Counted from the first letter of the stretch, positions 13,490-27,442 are shown. The stretch: DNA of 64,000 nucleotides from Brachyhypopomus gauderio (GCF_052324685.1 NC_135222.1:4805420-4869419), one strand, 5' to 3'. The notes: generated by a model from the letters alone, not told the origin. Program-made: numbers and translations.

Positions 13490-14000
13490 TGAGATCAAAC
13501 CAGCATGGAGTGTCATGGATGATTCACGTAGCACCTTGCTAGATGAAGCAGATCTAATTGGAAACATCACACACCAGCCAGGTAGGAGGGCACGGTCTGC
13601 CAATGACAATTAGATCAGCCGTTTATTAATGAAGCTAAAAAAGACTGTGGATGCGAACAGCTTCAGATGATTCTGAAAATATTCATTTTCATCATCTTTA
13701 TGCTCATTCACAATGTGGCACAGTGTAGCCACACACTGATTTGATTGTAATCGTATGGTTTTGATCATTTGTTTTTTTATTTTTTTTATGCAAATGCGAG
13801 CAGATTACAGCACATAAGCCGTAAAGCTGGTGAACTGAATAGAAGTTAATGCCAAAAAGAATTCCTGGGAATTAAGCAAATTAGTGTTCTTATAGAAAGA
13901 CTCGATTAAGCAACGGAATTAGCAAATGTTATGGTTCATTAAAGTTAGAATCCACCACTTAAACACAAATTAGGCAACTGGATGTTATTTTTACATATCA
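13490..14000. promoter_or_regulatory. Candidate conserved non-coding element
   Basis: Non-repetitive AT-rich stretch with many homeodomain cores (TCTAATTGG, CAATTAGATC, TTTATTAATG) and an octamer, ATGCAAAT, at about 13789. It has the look of a vertebrate developmental enhancer, but this cannot be shown without alignment. Confidence 0.3.
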
Positions 14001-14009
14001 TGTGCGCAG

Positions 14010-15479
14010 CATGTATTACAAGGGCTCAGACACGTGTAAAATCTATAACACACCTATAACGCTTAAAATATGCCTATGACAATATAACACATAACAATAT
14101 AAAAGCTGCAGTCCACAACTTAAAGACAAAGAAGCACCCCTCCTTTTGTAACTGCCATAAATTGAAACAATGGCATTTCCAGGTCAAAACAGAAATAACC
14201 CACATGTGGCTGTTTAAAAGGGTTTGTGTTTTGGATTCATAAAATAGTTGAGAAGATTTACATCTAAAACAAGCTCAGAAAAAAACAGGTTCCCCCTAAA
14301 AGCCTGTGAATGTTATACTCTGCTGCCACTAAATTTGGCATTAATACAAGCTCAGACTGTCACCGTGCCAAAGAGCCCTGTTTGGTGTTTATAAACATTC
14401 ACTAATGAACGATCTCAAGCAAATGGATGATTATGTATCTCAAACTGTAAAACCAAACTTGTATAATTGACATGTCTGTTCTACACATCTGCCTGTTTGT
14501 TGTTGACAGACAAAACACAGCTGGCATGAGCAGACGTGATATAACAGTTGACTTGCTTACACCATTAGCAGGGTGGAACTTGGCCAACATGGCTTACAAA
14601 CACCATACAAACCCATACAGCACTACATATAAAACCGAAAGATCACCTACCCCCCACCCCCCGCCCAAAAATAAATAACAAACAATGTGTGGTCATGCAG
14701 TTACAGTATATAGAAAACTGATCTTCTTTTAATACTATACTCTGTGTCATTAGTGCATTCTGTCCAAGTTTCTTCAAAGCCCTTGAATAAAGGCTAAACG
14801 GTTTAGTGTTTTGCATTTCACAGCTACAATACACTTGTAATTATACTGTTCTAGTTGTCTCTTCTCAGTCCAATATAATGGTGATGTCATATTTCCTTAT
14901 GCATATGTAAACTTCATACTATTTTGATCAATGATTTTTGATCACCTGGTACAGCACATGGGTAACATATCGGATTTAGACTGGTTCACAGTTCAGGGCA
15001 CATTCAGGTAAGTAGGCTGTGAATGCAGATTGCGGATGCTCTGGTAATGCTATTACAAAATAGTGTCAAATACATATGTAACACACAAACTATAACGTAG
15101 CACACATTCTTGCCTGGTGATAACTGTCAGACTTCAAAGCTTATGGAAAATGCAAAATGCAATTATGTTGGCACAGAAAGGTTCTCAAAGAGGCATATTT
15201 GCTCTTTAAATGGGATTTCATTGGCCCATAACAAGGCTAGAATACATGACAAGAATTTTCTTAATTGCATTACAGTTACATACTGAATGGGGATGTAACA
15301 CTGTTACATTAACAGACTTGATTAAGTTAACAGACTTAATCAAATAAAAAATGTTCCGCACCAAGAGTTAAGTAGACCTCTACTACTTAAACTGTGTTTT
15401 TTCTTTCACACTGAACATGCTTGAGTTAGAAAGACATTGAGAATGTTGCAGGTATGTATTGTATAGAAACATAGACAGT
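14010..15479. other. Intergenic, nothing recognised
   Basis: Unique-looking AT-rich sequence up to the L2 fragment; no exon supported. Confidence 0.5.
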
Positions 15480-16311
15480 GTTGCAGTGACCAGAGGTGAC
15501 CCAGACAGCTCAGGAAATTTGACCTGCCGCAGACCCTGATGATCCGGTTCTATACAGCGATCATCAAGTCCATCCTCACCTCATCCATAACCACCTGGTT
15601 TGGTTCCTCTATCTCAAAAGAAAGAGCCAGACTCCAGTGCATCATCAGATCAGCAGAGAAGATCATTGGATGTAACCTGCCAACGCTTCAGGAGATCCAC
15701 ACCAGCAGGGTGAGGAAACGCGCTCACAAAATTACACCTGACCCCTCACATCCTGGACATCACCTCTTCCAGACTCTCCCCTCTGGTAGAAGAATAAGGA
15801 CCATTAAAACCAGCACAACATGACATGCTAACAGCTTCTTTCCCAGAGCTGTAGCTCTCCTTAACCACAGTGGACTCCTCTGAGTCTTCAAACCACTGAA
15901 CCAAACCAACTGGACTTAACTGCACTGAACAGGACATGTCGCTCACTTGCACTACGCTATTTTGCACAGCTGTACAATGTTAACATCATCCGCAACATCT
16001 ACAACATTATTAAACATAAACCTACCTTAGGAACATCTGGATACATATATATTCATACGCACACATTCATACTCACATGTGTACAGTACAGATTTTCTAT
16101 TTTACATTTTATATTGTCTTATTTATGTCTTTTTTTCTAGTACTAACTATATTCCAGAGTCTATTTATTGTTTAGTGTACCTTTTAGAGTTATGTTTGTC
16201 AACAGTGTGCACGTGTAACATGTCATACATGTGTTGCTCTCACCAAGACAAATTCCTAGTATGTTTAACATACCTGGTGAAATAAAGAGTTTCTGATTCT
16301 GAGATTCTAAA
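15480..16311 (+). mobile_element. L2-clade LINE 3' fragment
   Basis: The frame at 15539-15823 reads like the C-terminus of an L2 reverse transcriptase: FYTAIIKSILTSSITTWFGS, AEKIIGCNLPTLQEI and DPSHPGHHLFQTLPSGRR. A 3' untranslated region follows and ends in AATAAAG plus a TGATTCTGAGATTCT tail, the kind of short terminal repeat L2 elements carry. It lies downstream of the semaphorin gene on the opposite strand. Confidence 0.85.
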
Positions 16312-16526
16312 TCCCCAGTATCGTACAGGTGGAATGGCATCCTCCTGACTCTCATACAAAAAAGGACAACTCTCAGCAGAACTGTTTAACGTATAAAAGA
16401 AAATGAATCGTTATCGTTCATTTCTTGAAATGTTTCGCAGAGCCGACTCGCTGGCCTTTCCGTCTTCCTCTCCGACGGGTTTGGTACTTCCTGCCTTAAA
16501 TGTCTGGTACACTGTACATAAAGCGT

Positions 16527-19450
16527 TTAAATCTCAGATTCGTCAATGATATGTTTGAAACCGTCTGTATTGAACCCGTTCCCGTAGGTACTGGGCGCGT
16601 GGAGGGTCTGCCTGGCCGGGGCGTCTCCCACGCCGTCGAAGGTGGCATGTCGACGCAGCGCATACAGAACAGGACGGCTGTGGACCGCCGGACCAGGCTG
16701 CTTGCGGTGGTTCTGCTGGCTGAACCGGTGCAGTGGCAGGTAGCCCTTGTACAAGTTCCATAGCAGCAGCACCACCACCAGCACAGACAGCATGGCCACC
16801 GACACCCCCAGGGCCACCAGGCCGCTCTGGGGTATGTGGCGCCAGGCGGGCGAGGACACGTGCACCACGTCTGGGCCGTCGGAGGGAGCGCTCTCCGTGT
16901 CCATGCCGATCCAAGAATCACCACCATCGGTGCCCACGTTGTCATCGACACCCGTGGAAAGGCGTAGCTGGTATGCGACCAGTGTCCTGTTGTACTGTCT
17001 GCCGGCCGCATGCTCCACTGACTCGCAGGTGTAGAGGCCTGCGTCGGCGGCCGAGGCGTTGTATATGAGGAGACCGTCAGCCTGGACGCTGTACTTCCCG
17101 CCGGTCGGCGTCAGAAGCTTCATGGCCAGAAGCCACTGCACCCGAGCCAGACTGGAGTCCAGCACACACGGAAGCCTGATGTTGTTGCCCAGTGCCAGAA
17201 TCCTCTTTTTTGCCTTAATGGGGCCTGTAGCAGACATATGCAGATTATGATGAATGTACATGTCTGACATTTAACTCTATACGAACAACAAATCTAAAAT
17301 AAGTACCTGGATCTGGGCAGCGAGAGGCATCTCCCTCTTTTAAGCTTTGAACAAAGTCACTGAAATGAAAGCAATTATGGTCACTGGCCGTATGAATTTG
17401 TGTCCTTGTATTGTCTCCACTGAACAGATTTTCAAAGTTTGTTTTTGGTTCTATACTTTAGAAATGTGTCAACAGTCAAAGAGGCTACAGAATGTGTAAT
17501 TATAAAAAAAAGTCATTCACTGACCCCTGGTGATTTTCAGGTTATAAATGTAAACTGCTTCTGTTTACTTTCAGTACTGTAGGTTATGTGCGTGTGCGGT
17601 GGGGTGTGGGGGGTTAAATCCATGTTTTGAGGAACTGACGGTTAGCACTTTCTGATTCTGGTGAATTTCTAGTCAAACTACATGTGTCAGAACAGGATAA
17701 AACAGAACAAGTACACACCAGGAACCTCAAGACTGGGATGACCTGTCCTGGACTCAGGGCTGTTGGGTTAAGGTGGATGATGGCTTCACCTAGATGCTGA
17801 GGGCGTGGGAGTGTGGTAGAGAGTGAGGACATGCTTTACATACGTGTCTTTGGCAGATGTGGGGAAGGATGAGCAGATGTGTGTGCCCAGGTCCCAGGCG
17901 CAGTAAGGGTCTCTGGCGAGGACGCAGTCCAGACATGAAGAATAACGCCGGCAATCAGCCATGGGCATCTGTACCACACCGGACACAGAGCCCGCATACA
18001 CCTGGCCCTGATGCAAACAGAATGACACCAGACAACAAACCACTAGATAAAAAGCTCTGCTGGACAAAATCAAGGCCCTCACCTCTGCCCAACTCCCTGG
18101 CGCAGGGTCGCACAAACTACACTAGTGCAGTGTAACATAAAACACACTCGTTTAGCCTCTGTTGTGTAGCAGCAAGTTAAGGTCATTATAGTGGATGAAA
18201 GTGAGATGCATCACCCTGGAAGGAGTCTCAGGTTCCAAATCCTTCTTGACTCAATTTCCCCGGAAAAAAGGGATGTTCTTATTTTTATAAAATGTTTTGA
18301 AACTTAAAAACTGAGAATTCTGTAACAATATGGGGAATATAGCTTAAATCTATTCCCACATACATACTGTACTATACATACAAATATTTTATTGTTTTAC
18401 AATGGAATAATTTTTTATGTTGAACTGGTACTGTAATTGCAGTTATGGGCTCGAGAACTGATCTTCCTACAGGTCAGTAGGGGGAAAAACACACACTGTT
18501 ACTGCAATAGACACCTACTTCCTGTTCATATTTTGTTGTGTTGGTATCTGCTCATAAACAAGAACTAGTTTTAAAGCTTTAAAGGCAGAGAATATAATTA
18601 CATGGAATGCTTCACAACCTCTCTTACTGAAGGCATGCAGAGGTTTGTACCGTTCTAGCAGAGACACGCAGCACACCGATTGGCTCTGGGTTTCTGAACA
18701 GCTGTAGTTCTTCAATGATATGCATCTCCCCGTTGTAGTTTACAGCTTTTTGCACGAACCCATTGTCTGAACAAAGAGAGTTTCAAATTAAAAAGACATG
18801 GGCAGCAAGCACAGAAAGACCAGAGTTTATGACCAGTATGGCAAAAAAAAAAGACAGACAAAAATCTAGTAGTAGTGTCAGCATTTACAGCATGGGTCTG
18901 CAAGACTGGCGTAGACCGGCGTTACCGAAATCGGTGACATCCCCTCTCTTGCCCTCACAGAGGTCGGCGAGTGTGTACCTGTGCCAATGAACATGACCAG
19001 GTGAGTCTCTCCGTCCAGCGCAGTCGTGCGGTCCACCACCAGGCGCGAGAAGAGCACGCCTTTCCTGACCAGTTGCGGCTGGCCCGTGAGGGGCTTCACG
19101 CTGTCGTCCATGAGCGGATGATCGCGGAGGAACTCCAGGGTTTTATCCGGAAGGTCCAGGGAGTTCCTCAATCCTGAAGCCCTCGCGGCATTGTTGATGC
19201 ACTGTGTCGAAATCAAACCTTAATATCGGAATTTTGCCCATGAACTACTGTTGAAAGGCAACAATGTAAATGATAGATGATGACTCACTGATCCTGGTCG
19301 GGGGACAGGAACATCTCCATTATACATGACCCACTTCACATGAGAGGCTTCTACCGTTACAGGTGTTTTATATTTTCCATGGGAGAACAACTTATTAATG
19401 TCAATCACAGAATATGCACATACTGCTGAAAACACCTCATTAGAGCCCCT

Positions 19451-19495
<45 letters not shown>

Positions 19496-22400
19496 ACATT
19501 AGGAATAAAATCCTGTAATTATATGCAATAAAAATACAGTGCTGAGACCTAGTAGGAATGCAGTGACCCATCCCAGATCAGAGAGCACAACAAGGAGTGA
19601 AGTCAAAGCTCACAGTGCTGTTCAATATGCACAAAAATATCACATTGCGATTATGGTACTACTTAAAATGATCTCAATATCCCTTGATGAATATTCAAAC
19701 ACAATGCTGAACAATTGATGTGGCATAAAAACTGAGTTGCATTATTTGGACTGCATACTGCCTTAGGTCATGTAAATGCCATATCTGAACTGAACCTTCA
19801 GAGAGCTCTTGTCTGAGATCAGGCAGAATGCTCCGTGCATGATAAACATTTCTGCAGTTGGACTCATTTGCAAAGAGCTCATTTACAAATCACATTTTTT
19901 GGTGATATCAGTGTCGCTAAGGCAGATTAGAATGAAGACCACAAAAGAATATATTGAGCAACCCTACATTTACAACATCAAGCTCCTGTACGACCAGCAC
20001 AGTAAAACCTTACTCACAACTGGGACGTAAAGGCAACATAGAACAAGCTTTTCCTCCAGTCGCTGTCCCGAACGAGGAAGACGTCCTGTAGGACGTAGGG
20101 CAGAATGTCCCCAGACACTGGGCAGTCAAGACTGGCCTTTAGGAAAGACGTCCACTTCCTTTGTAGTGTCCTCTGGCCTCCACGATCACTCTACACATTA
20201 AAGACTCTCATAAAAAGGGATGGCAGGGCCGGACCAATAATGCTCTTCTACTGAGTCACACAGAACAAGTGACCTCTGTTGATGATGAACGTTATTGCAC
20301 CTCATAAATGGCGCTAAAATTACCTTACAGACTCGCGCGATCCGCGACACTACAAGTCTTCTGTAGAAGTCGTACTCTATTGCGTTTTCACTGAAGAATA
20401 TGTAAATCTTGTCATCATCCCCTTCAGGGTTGTTCTCACTCTCTGGGATTAGGTCCATGTAAACAAAGTTGGGCTCTGTGGTTAAGAGAAAAAAAATGCA
20501 ACAGTCAGTTTTACCAAAGATTTAGTTTAGTAGGATGTTTGTGATATTTGTGCCTTTGTGTCTAACCATCCTCCATAATATAATAATATAATAATAATAA
20601 TATAATAAAATAATCCTGAACTGCAGTGCATCTGACATTCCTCATATGAATGTGTTATATTTTCACTTATCATGATATCTTTTTGATATTGGCTCTTATT
20701 TTCTTGGCGCTTATTTTTTCCTGTTCAACAACTCTTTAATAAACTTTTTCAGCATTCGAACTGAAGGCAACAAGAACACTATTTCAGACTAACAATGACT
20801 TACTGTCAGTGTTATCTGTGAAGTGTTGCAGTAAACATCCCTAAACAGAAAAGTAAGAATATACTACACGCTCAAAATGTCAAAGCACTAATGCAACCAA
20901 ATGTACAGAGGTGTATACCGTCGAGCCAGAAGCTTGTGAATTCAGTGCGTAGGAACTTCACAGAGTTGCGCAGGACAGCTGGCTCGGAGCCCAGGAAGTT
21001 CAGGACCGTGGCTGAGTACAGGTCCCCGTCTGACAGCACAGACAAGCGTTACCAAAGGCAACCCAATGAGCACCTCAGCAAAATCAATTTGTGTTGAGCT
21101 GAAGAACTCAAAACAACATTGAATATCTGTAAAGCGTTTGATCATGAGTAACAACTTAACTTTAATCTCCATTTAACACCAGCATCTACAACTATGTGTG
21201 ATTCAATTCCACTCTTCATCTCTAGTTACCTAATATTTTGAAACCAACAGTGGGATATACACTTTTCCCTACAGTGTTTGACAGGTAAATTCTGTGACTG
21301 GGCTGCTATACTTATTAAAACATACTGTATCCCTGTAGCTGTGGATCAAATGCTCAAAAAAAGTTGGTCTAGAGTTGATCACTAGGAATCACAAGGGAAA
21401 AGCGGATGTAGGATTTTGAAAGAGGAACTATGGTTATTTATTGGACATGAGAACTTCAGCAGGCTTCTAGGATGTATTAGCTGTGATTCAGCATAATAAT
21501 GAAGTCCATACCAACCACGATGGAAGAGGATCTCTGAAAAGGATCAAAGGGACACTTCCCTTTTCCCTCCTCCTGCCTCCCTTCCAGCGTCAGACGTCCA
21601 CCCACGTAGGTCTGTCTCACAGGAAACGCATCACTGCCCTATGCCACCTGCTTGTACTTATCTGGCTGCATGTCATTTTTAGAATGATGAAATAAGACAG
21701 CTGCACATTCAATACAAACAACAGGCTCGGAGCCGTTTTTAAAAAGCAGTTTTTTTTTTCTGGGAACGTGTACTTACAATGTAATCGCAAGCCGGGCTGA
21801 AAGCGTTTGTGCCACAGACGTACATGACACTTTCGTTGATTTGGTGCAGCGTACGAATGTAGTTCCGACATTCGATCTGTAAGAGGACGCTGGTTAGTTA
21901 AGCCCACGTAGGTCAGACACGGACATTCGTTCAGCCTCTGAAACGCAGGTGGCTGCATATCTTATGGTGATGAAGATAAAATTTTTAAATTTTAAAATAA
22001 ATGATTTTAAAAAATCATTTATGAATGATGCTCACATCAGGATGCTTTCCTTTGAAGGTGCACTCGTTCTGTTTGGTCTGTGTGACTTGCCAGATTATCT
22101 AGGAAAGGAAGTGCATGTCTGTTAACAATAACCACTGCATTTGAAAATGCAACAAACACTACTCGTGTACCAGCTTACAGAGAAGCCACAGGAAGGTTAA
22201 GTTGATACCTTAGCCTTGGCAACAGAGATGTTATTGATGTCAAGTGCGTAGACGGCCTCTCGCGCCCCCAGCATCAGAACACCCACGTCCTCTCTCATCA
22301 GTATGGTGGAGTAGTTTGAAACGCCCTCTTCTCTGAACACTTTAAGATGGTTTCCTGGTTGGTGCAAAAACTTGTATGTGAAGAAACACTAAATGTGGAC

Positions 22401-22916
22401 TCTGTAATTCCTGGCTGTTTTACTGGTAACATCGCATGTGAACGCAGACAATTCCACCACTGAGCAAATGCTATTAAAAGCATGGGCTATAGTAGGGGAT
22501 AAAATATGTTACTTACATGTAACTGCACTGGTGCACAGGATAAACATGCACATATGAAGGACCCACAACAGTCACTTTTAGAAACACCTGCTTTGTGGTT
22601 TAGCTTCTTGAGGCATGCAGTTACTCATTTGCCCATCTATGACCCTGCTCAGTTTGTGTAAGCCTTTCATCTGTAGTCAGTATCTAACCACAGGACTGCT
22701 GTAGGCACCTATTAAATGCGTCTACCCAGTAAATAGGCCTTAATGTAGGCGTTTCTAAGTGGCATGTGAGTATAGGTATATATTACAGTATAACGGCGCC
22801 TTACTGTCATAAGGGACGCGTTTTCGAGGCGTGCAGTCCAGCGTGCAGTGAGCGGCGCAGACGCAGGCGAGGAGAAAGCCACGCAGGACGGCGGGAGGAA
22901 GGACAGGACAGGACAT
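16527..22916 (-). CDS. sema4: Class 4 semaphorin (Sema-PSI-Ig-TM), complete, 14 coding exons
   Basis: Membrane-bound semaphorin; the family signals through plexins and other receptors in axon guidance, vessel and immune-cell regulation. Coding exons, 5' to 3' on the minus strand: 22805-22916, 22209-22354, 22036-22098, 21778-21876, 21512-21611, 20919-21029, 20324-20475, 20018-20190, 19289-19448, 18979-19201, 18651-18766, 17844-18007, 17307-17359, 16527-17224. All junctions are GT-AG, phases agree, and the total is 789 codons plus stop. The start ATG at 22916 opens a hydrophobic signal peptide followed by [10 protein letters not shown], the usual semaphorin N-terminus. The Sema domain covers about residues 35-485. 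The PSI domain begins at Cys504 and contains [10 protein letters not shown] (515-524). The Ig loop is Cys577/Trp588/Cys624, the membrane helix is about 692-713, and a 76-residue tail ends DESEI. This Sema-PSI-Ig-TM order defines class 4. I could not settle the paralog (4A to 4G, or fish 4E). Any 5' untranslated exon was not found. Confidence 0.93.
19450..19492. repeat. (CA)n microsatellite against a semaphorin acceptor
   Basis: In the transcript this is (GU)n ending directly in the CCAG acceptor of the exon at 19289-19448; almost no other pyrimidine tract is present. Confidence 0.95.
20572..20612. repeat. ATA/ATAAT-rich simple repeat in a semaphorin intron
   Basis: Imperfect TAATAATA units between exons 6 and 7. 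Confidence 0.8.
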
Positions 22917-22919
22917 GAC

Positions 22920-25420
22920 CTCAGCCGAGACAAGAGGTTCAATCTGAAGTGCAGGTCTCCTGAGCAGCAGGCGTCCAGGAGTCTGGGGTATCCCTTATTG
23001 AGCTGTTTGCCAGTAGGAAGACAGGCTATGTTGGGAGAAGTCGCTGGTTTAACCGCCTGCAACCTCTGCCTTCTTGCAGGCATAAAGAGAAATCCATGGT
23101 GCTATGGTGCGAGAAAAGCAATTCAGATAGTTGGGTGTTTGTTTAAGTGTCTACACCATCTACAACATAAATAAACACATTGAACTGAAGTTCAGCAATG
23201 CACCTTTAGGTAAGTCAAAGTTTGGGAGAAGTCACGCATTAATTTAAAATGCTCTCATAAAGGATGGGGGCGTTATGTATTATATAACTAATTACCATCT
23301 TACATTTACCAAGAAAAGGTCCGTCATTATGCCCATCTCCTCTGTAGATCCCAATTACAAAATGCAATTATACATGACCATTTGCAATACATTTATAAAA
23401 AACCAGAGATAAAAGACACTGCAGATGTCAGAAGAATAAACAAGCAAGATTCTCATTCCCAGTACACATTTTTCTTCTGAAGCACATTTGGAGAGAACAG
23501 CCCGCCATGGGCTTTAGGGAAAAAGCAGGAAAAACAGGCAGAAAGCTCCTCCTTTACTTCAAGCACTGTTGGCCACTTCAACAAATCCTACCAAGTCTGT
23601 TTTTGTAACTAGCTGTCAAGTTTCCAAGCACAACTACACAAGGGAGTGGCCTCCCAACACCTGAACTCTCTCCCACTTTAAGGAGTTTAGGATCAACTCG
23701 CATTCAGTACACAGAGTTTGTGTTATTCGTCTTTCACGAATATACAAACAAAAAGAGGATTGTCTCCAAAAGGGTTAACTACAAACACAGAAATAGACAA
23801 TCACGGGCAGACATGTTTTACTACAATCAACGTCAAATTGAAGCACTTCACATGCTAACAAACAACCTAATGTGTGTTTGAAGCCTACCACTCTGTATGA
23901 ATTTGAATGTTTTACTACAACTAACAAAATTCTTACTGAATTCTTACTTTTCTTAATTGGTCTTCACTTGACCTTCAAATGTTACATGGGAAATAGTGTC
24001 AGGTATATGTTTGAGTCTATTCATGAGAGTACAACCCCAGCAGTACTGATGTTTTTCTCACTGAGCATTCATCTAAGCATTAGCTCACAAGCTTTTTGGG
24101 AGAGTAATGACTCATAGCTAAGATGACTTGTAAGAAATGTTCTTCTGCAACTAGCCAGGTTCATGCCTTGCTTAGCCATTCCTGGGAAACCTTTCGATTT
24201 TTGTTCTCAGAGCTTCAATTAGTCATCGTGTATTTCTCTGTCAGGCAAGACAGAATTTACTTTTGCATTAAAAAAACAAAAGAAAAACACTCAGTTTCTT
24301 TTTCCATTCCAAACACTGTTTACTGCAACCCAGGAGCAAACATGGTAGTTTAATGTTAAAACAACTCACGTGTGCTGCAGTTCCTCCCACGGCACCTATA
24401 TATCCTGACTTTCAGAGTGATGTACACACATGTTCACACATCTCCTAGAATCCTATAGTGATCCACTGTTTTCCAGCAGGGCTGTGACCTGCGCTATAGA
24501 ACACACTGGCGTCAGGCTCATACACGTTATTTGAAAGGCTGATTACGAGGTTCCTTTGTTGTAGCCAATCAGACGTGTGACTGCATGTTTGGTTTGTATT
24601 ATTACTGAAAATAAGGGGACAAGCAGGAGCACGTTAGAGACCGAGCGAAGAAATTGATGTTTCAGGCAGAGGGACTATTATTTAAGCCCTACTGTCTGTT
24701 AGCAATGAGCTAGATAAAGACTGCTCACTTCAGGGAGCACTAGATATTTTCCTGAATTTCTGAAGTATGGATATGCAGGGTGAGTTAAAGGACTGAGGCT
24801 GACAGGCGGTTTGGGGCAAGAGGGAGTGGGTGGAGTTACTCATAGGCAGGGGATCTGCTCACGTGCTTGTGGGAGGTGTTTTTTAGAAAGCTGACCCTCA
24901 CGTGCAGTTTATAATGTGGCTGTAAGCTAAAGAATGTTTGTCATTATAATTCCTGAAGAAACCCTTTGGGTTCAGTGGACTGGGTTTCCACAGGAACTGA
25001 CACAGGCTCGAGTAGGCGGGAGTGTTTACTGTGAATCACAGAACATGCATTGTGAAATGACTAGCTTAGCTTCATGGTATTATAAATATAGCAGAAAAAA
25101 AGTATATCTATTCACACACACGTACCAACTCCATGTCTTGTAGTTTGAGAGGAGCCTGAGATATAGGCTCACTCTGCCTACAGATCACTTCTCTGGATGT
25201 ATTATCTTGAACTGCTACCTTGGAGAAAAGACACATTCACTCCACAGACACAGAGGCCATGCACTGGGCAGCCACACTCAGATTTGACCCCACAGGGGGA
25301 CATGACATATATATTCATCATGAATGTCAGATTTCATAAGACATACTGGGCCTCTACGTCCTATTAAAGATAGTAACTCTTCTGAATCTAATGCCATGTT
25401 CTTTATGACTAGACACTTAT
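22920..25420. other. Upstream flank of the semaphorin gene
   Basis: No second start exon is visible. A promoter or 5' untranslated exon may be here or further upstream, but nothing decides it. Confidence 0.4.
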
Positions 25421-26439
25421 ATATGGGTGATTCTCATGAAAACCAGATTTAAAACGGTTCACACTTGAAAAAATTCAAAAGGCATTTGAATACAAAATTT
25501 CTTTTTGTTATGCAAGATTAGGGTTTGAACTTCTTAGAAACACTTTTTTTTTAATTATTATTATTATTTTTTTGTATATTTTGCACCATTTTAGTCAGTC
25601 AGAGCACACAAATTCTCAGTACCGCAACATGATAACGCAGAACAGATATGGTTTAAAAGTGACACATTTGTTACTTTTTAAATAGATATTATTAACAGTT
25701 GTGCTAATATGTGTATATAACCCAGAAAATATGATGTTTATAAATTTCCCATTTTTTTCAATTTTATGATTTGTCTCATTACCGCAACAGATTTCACGAT
25801 TCATGTCCTGTCTTTTCAGGATATTTAACTGAAAAATTACATGTATAATTACTTATTTAGTACAAATGACGTATGAAGAAATACAATTCATCCAAATATC
25901 ATTATAAACTAGAATTTGTTTTATAACAGTAAAATAATGAGTAAATAAATGTGTGTTGCGGTAAAGAGAATGGTGTTTCGGAAAAGAGAGTCAATGTTTC
26001 GGTAATGAGAGTTTTGTATGTAGTAGTAATATTGAACAAAATGTGGCATTTGCTATTGAAAATTCTTAGTAAGTTTTTTTTTTGTGTCCCACCTCCACCC
26101 CCCATCTTTGGAGGACAACTTTGTTTTTATGTACAGATCAAATGACAACAATTCTGTATAATACAGTGCAATAGTGATAACAATAATTGGGGTTAGGTGG
26201 ACCATAAGAAGATAGAATATAGAAAAGAGGAGAAGAGAAAAGAGGGGGAGAGAAAATAAATAGGGAAAAGACAGAAGGGTAGGCAAAATAACAAAACAAC
26301 CAGCTCAAATGACCACTGCAAAGAAGAGCAGAAAGTATACCCAAGACATATAGCACAAATGACTGTGATGTATGTGTATGTGTGAGTGTGTGTGTTTGTT
26401 AGTGCAACATAGGATAAATGTACGGAATGCACTTAATAG

Positions 26440-26950
26440 CGAGGGTAGAGAGCTGCGACAACATTCCTCCAGAGACCAGAGGCAGGCAGAGAAGGACCCG
26501 GGAATCCCACCCACCCGCTGCCCTTCCAGGAGCAGTGGAGTTCCAGGGCCACACTTCCCAGTGACCCCCGCATGTACCGCACACTGGGATGGGAGGGGGA
26601 GACCCCGGAGAGCAACCCCCCAACCAAGGAGCGCAGGCCCAAGGGAAGCAGAGGAAACAGAGCCTTCCCCCCCCTCCCAGGATGCCCCCCTCCCCACCAT
26701 GGGCCAGTAGCAAGGCCCCAGCGCCACACGCCCCTGAGAGCCACCCATCACCTGGCAGGGCCCCCCTCCCACCGAGGAGCCCCGAGCCGCCCCGGACCAC
26801 AACCGCCCAGGGGAACGGGCCAACCGCCACACCGGAGCACCAAGCCAGGCCCCGAAACCCCAAGGCGTCCCCCATCTGGGTGGGGGAAGTAACCACATGG
26901 GAGCAGCCGGGAGAGGACCGGGCATGACAAGCCCCAACCCAGAACCAGCC
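26440..26950. repeat. GC-rich block, probably a dispersed repeat
   Basis: A sharp change to very GC-rich, proline-coding-like sequence inside an AT-rich element, ending in a CA/TA-rich tail that runs to about 27240. Both strands are open for long stretches because of composition, but no family motif is visible, so I do not call a gene. The abrupt edges suggest an inserted repeat. Confidence 0.4.
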
Positions 26951-27442
26951 GTCCTCACTCATACACTCAAACTCATTTACATTCACCCCCATATATACAC
27001 CCTTACATACATATACACACCCCCTTATATACACCCTCATTATATATTCACATACACACAACCAGATACACACACATACACACACACACCCTCATATATA
27101 GACCCTCACACATATATACACCTACACGCACATGTACATCCATACATGTACACCCCCCCCCCCCCCCCAACACTCATTCTCATTCATCTACCTATACAAA
27201 AAGAGACAAGGACAAAGACACACATTCATCCAAACTAACACACCCTCCGTGGGGCAAATGGCTGGACCAGTTAAATATGGTGCAGTTAAAATTGAGGGGA
27301 CATGTGCTGGGAAAAACGTGGACAAAGCCCTGGGCCACTGGCCAGTGTTTGTCCACACCGTCCCCTCAAAAGCCTTGGAGTTCATTATATGTGTGCATGT
27401 GTGAGCGCACATCTGCCTCAGCCTCATGTACACGCCTGTCTT

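Noticed and set aside
16496..17068. Several open frames on both strands over the last semaphorin exon
   Set aside because: Shadow frames of the GC-rich Ig/TM exon; only the 16527-17224 minus frame has family conservation and splice phase.
22712..23083. 123-codon minus frame over the semaphorin start
   Set aside because: Out of frame with the signal peptide that continues into [10 protein letters not shown]; the correct start is 22916 in another frame.
26305..27085. Long overlapping frames on both strands in the GC-rich block
   Set aside because: Open because of composition (few A/T stops); no recognisable domain in any frame.
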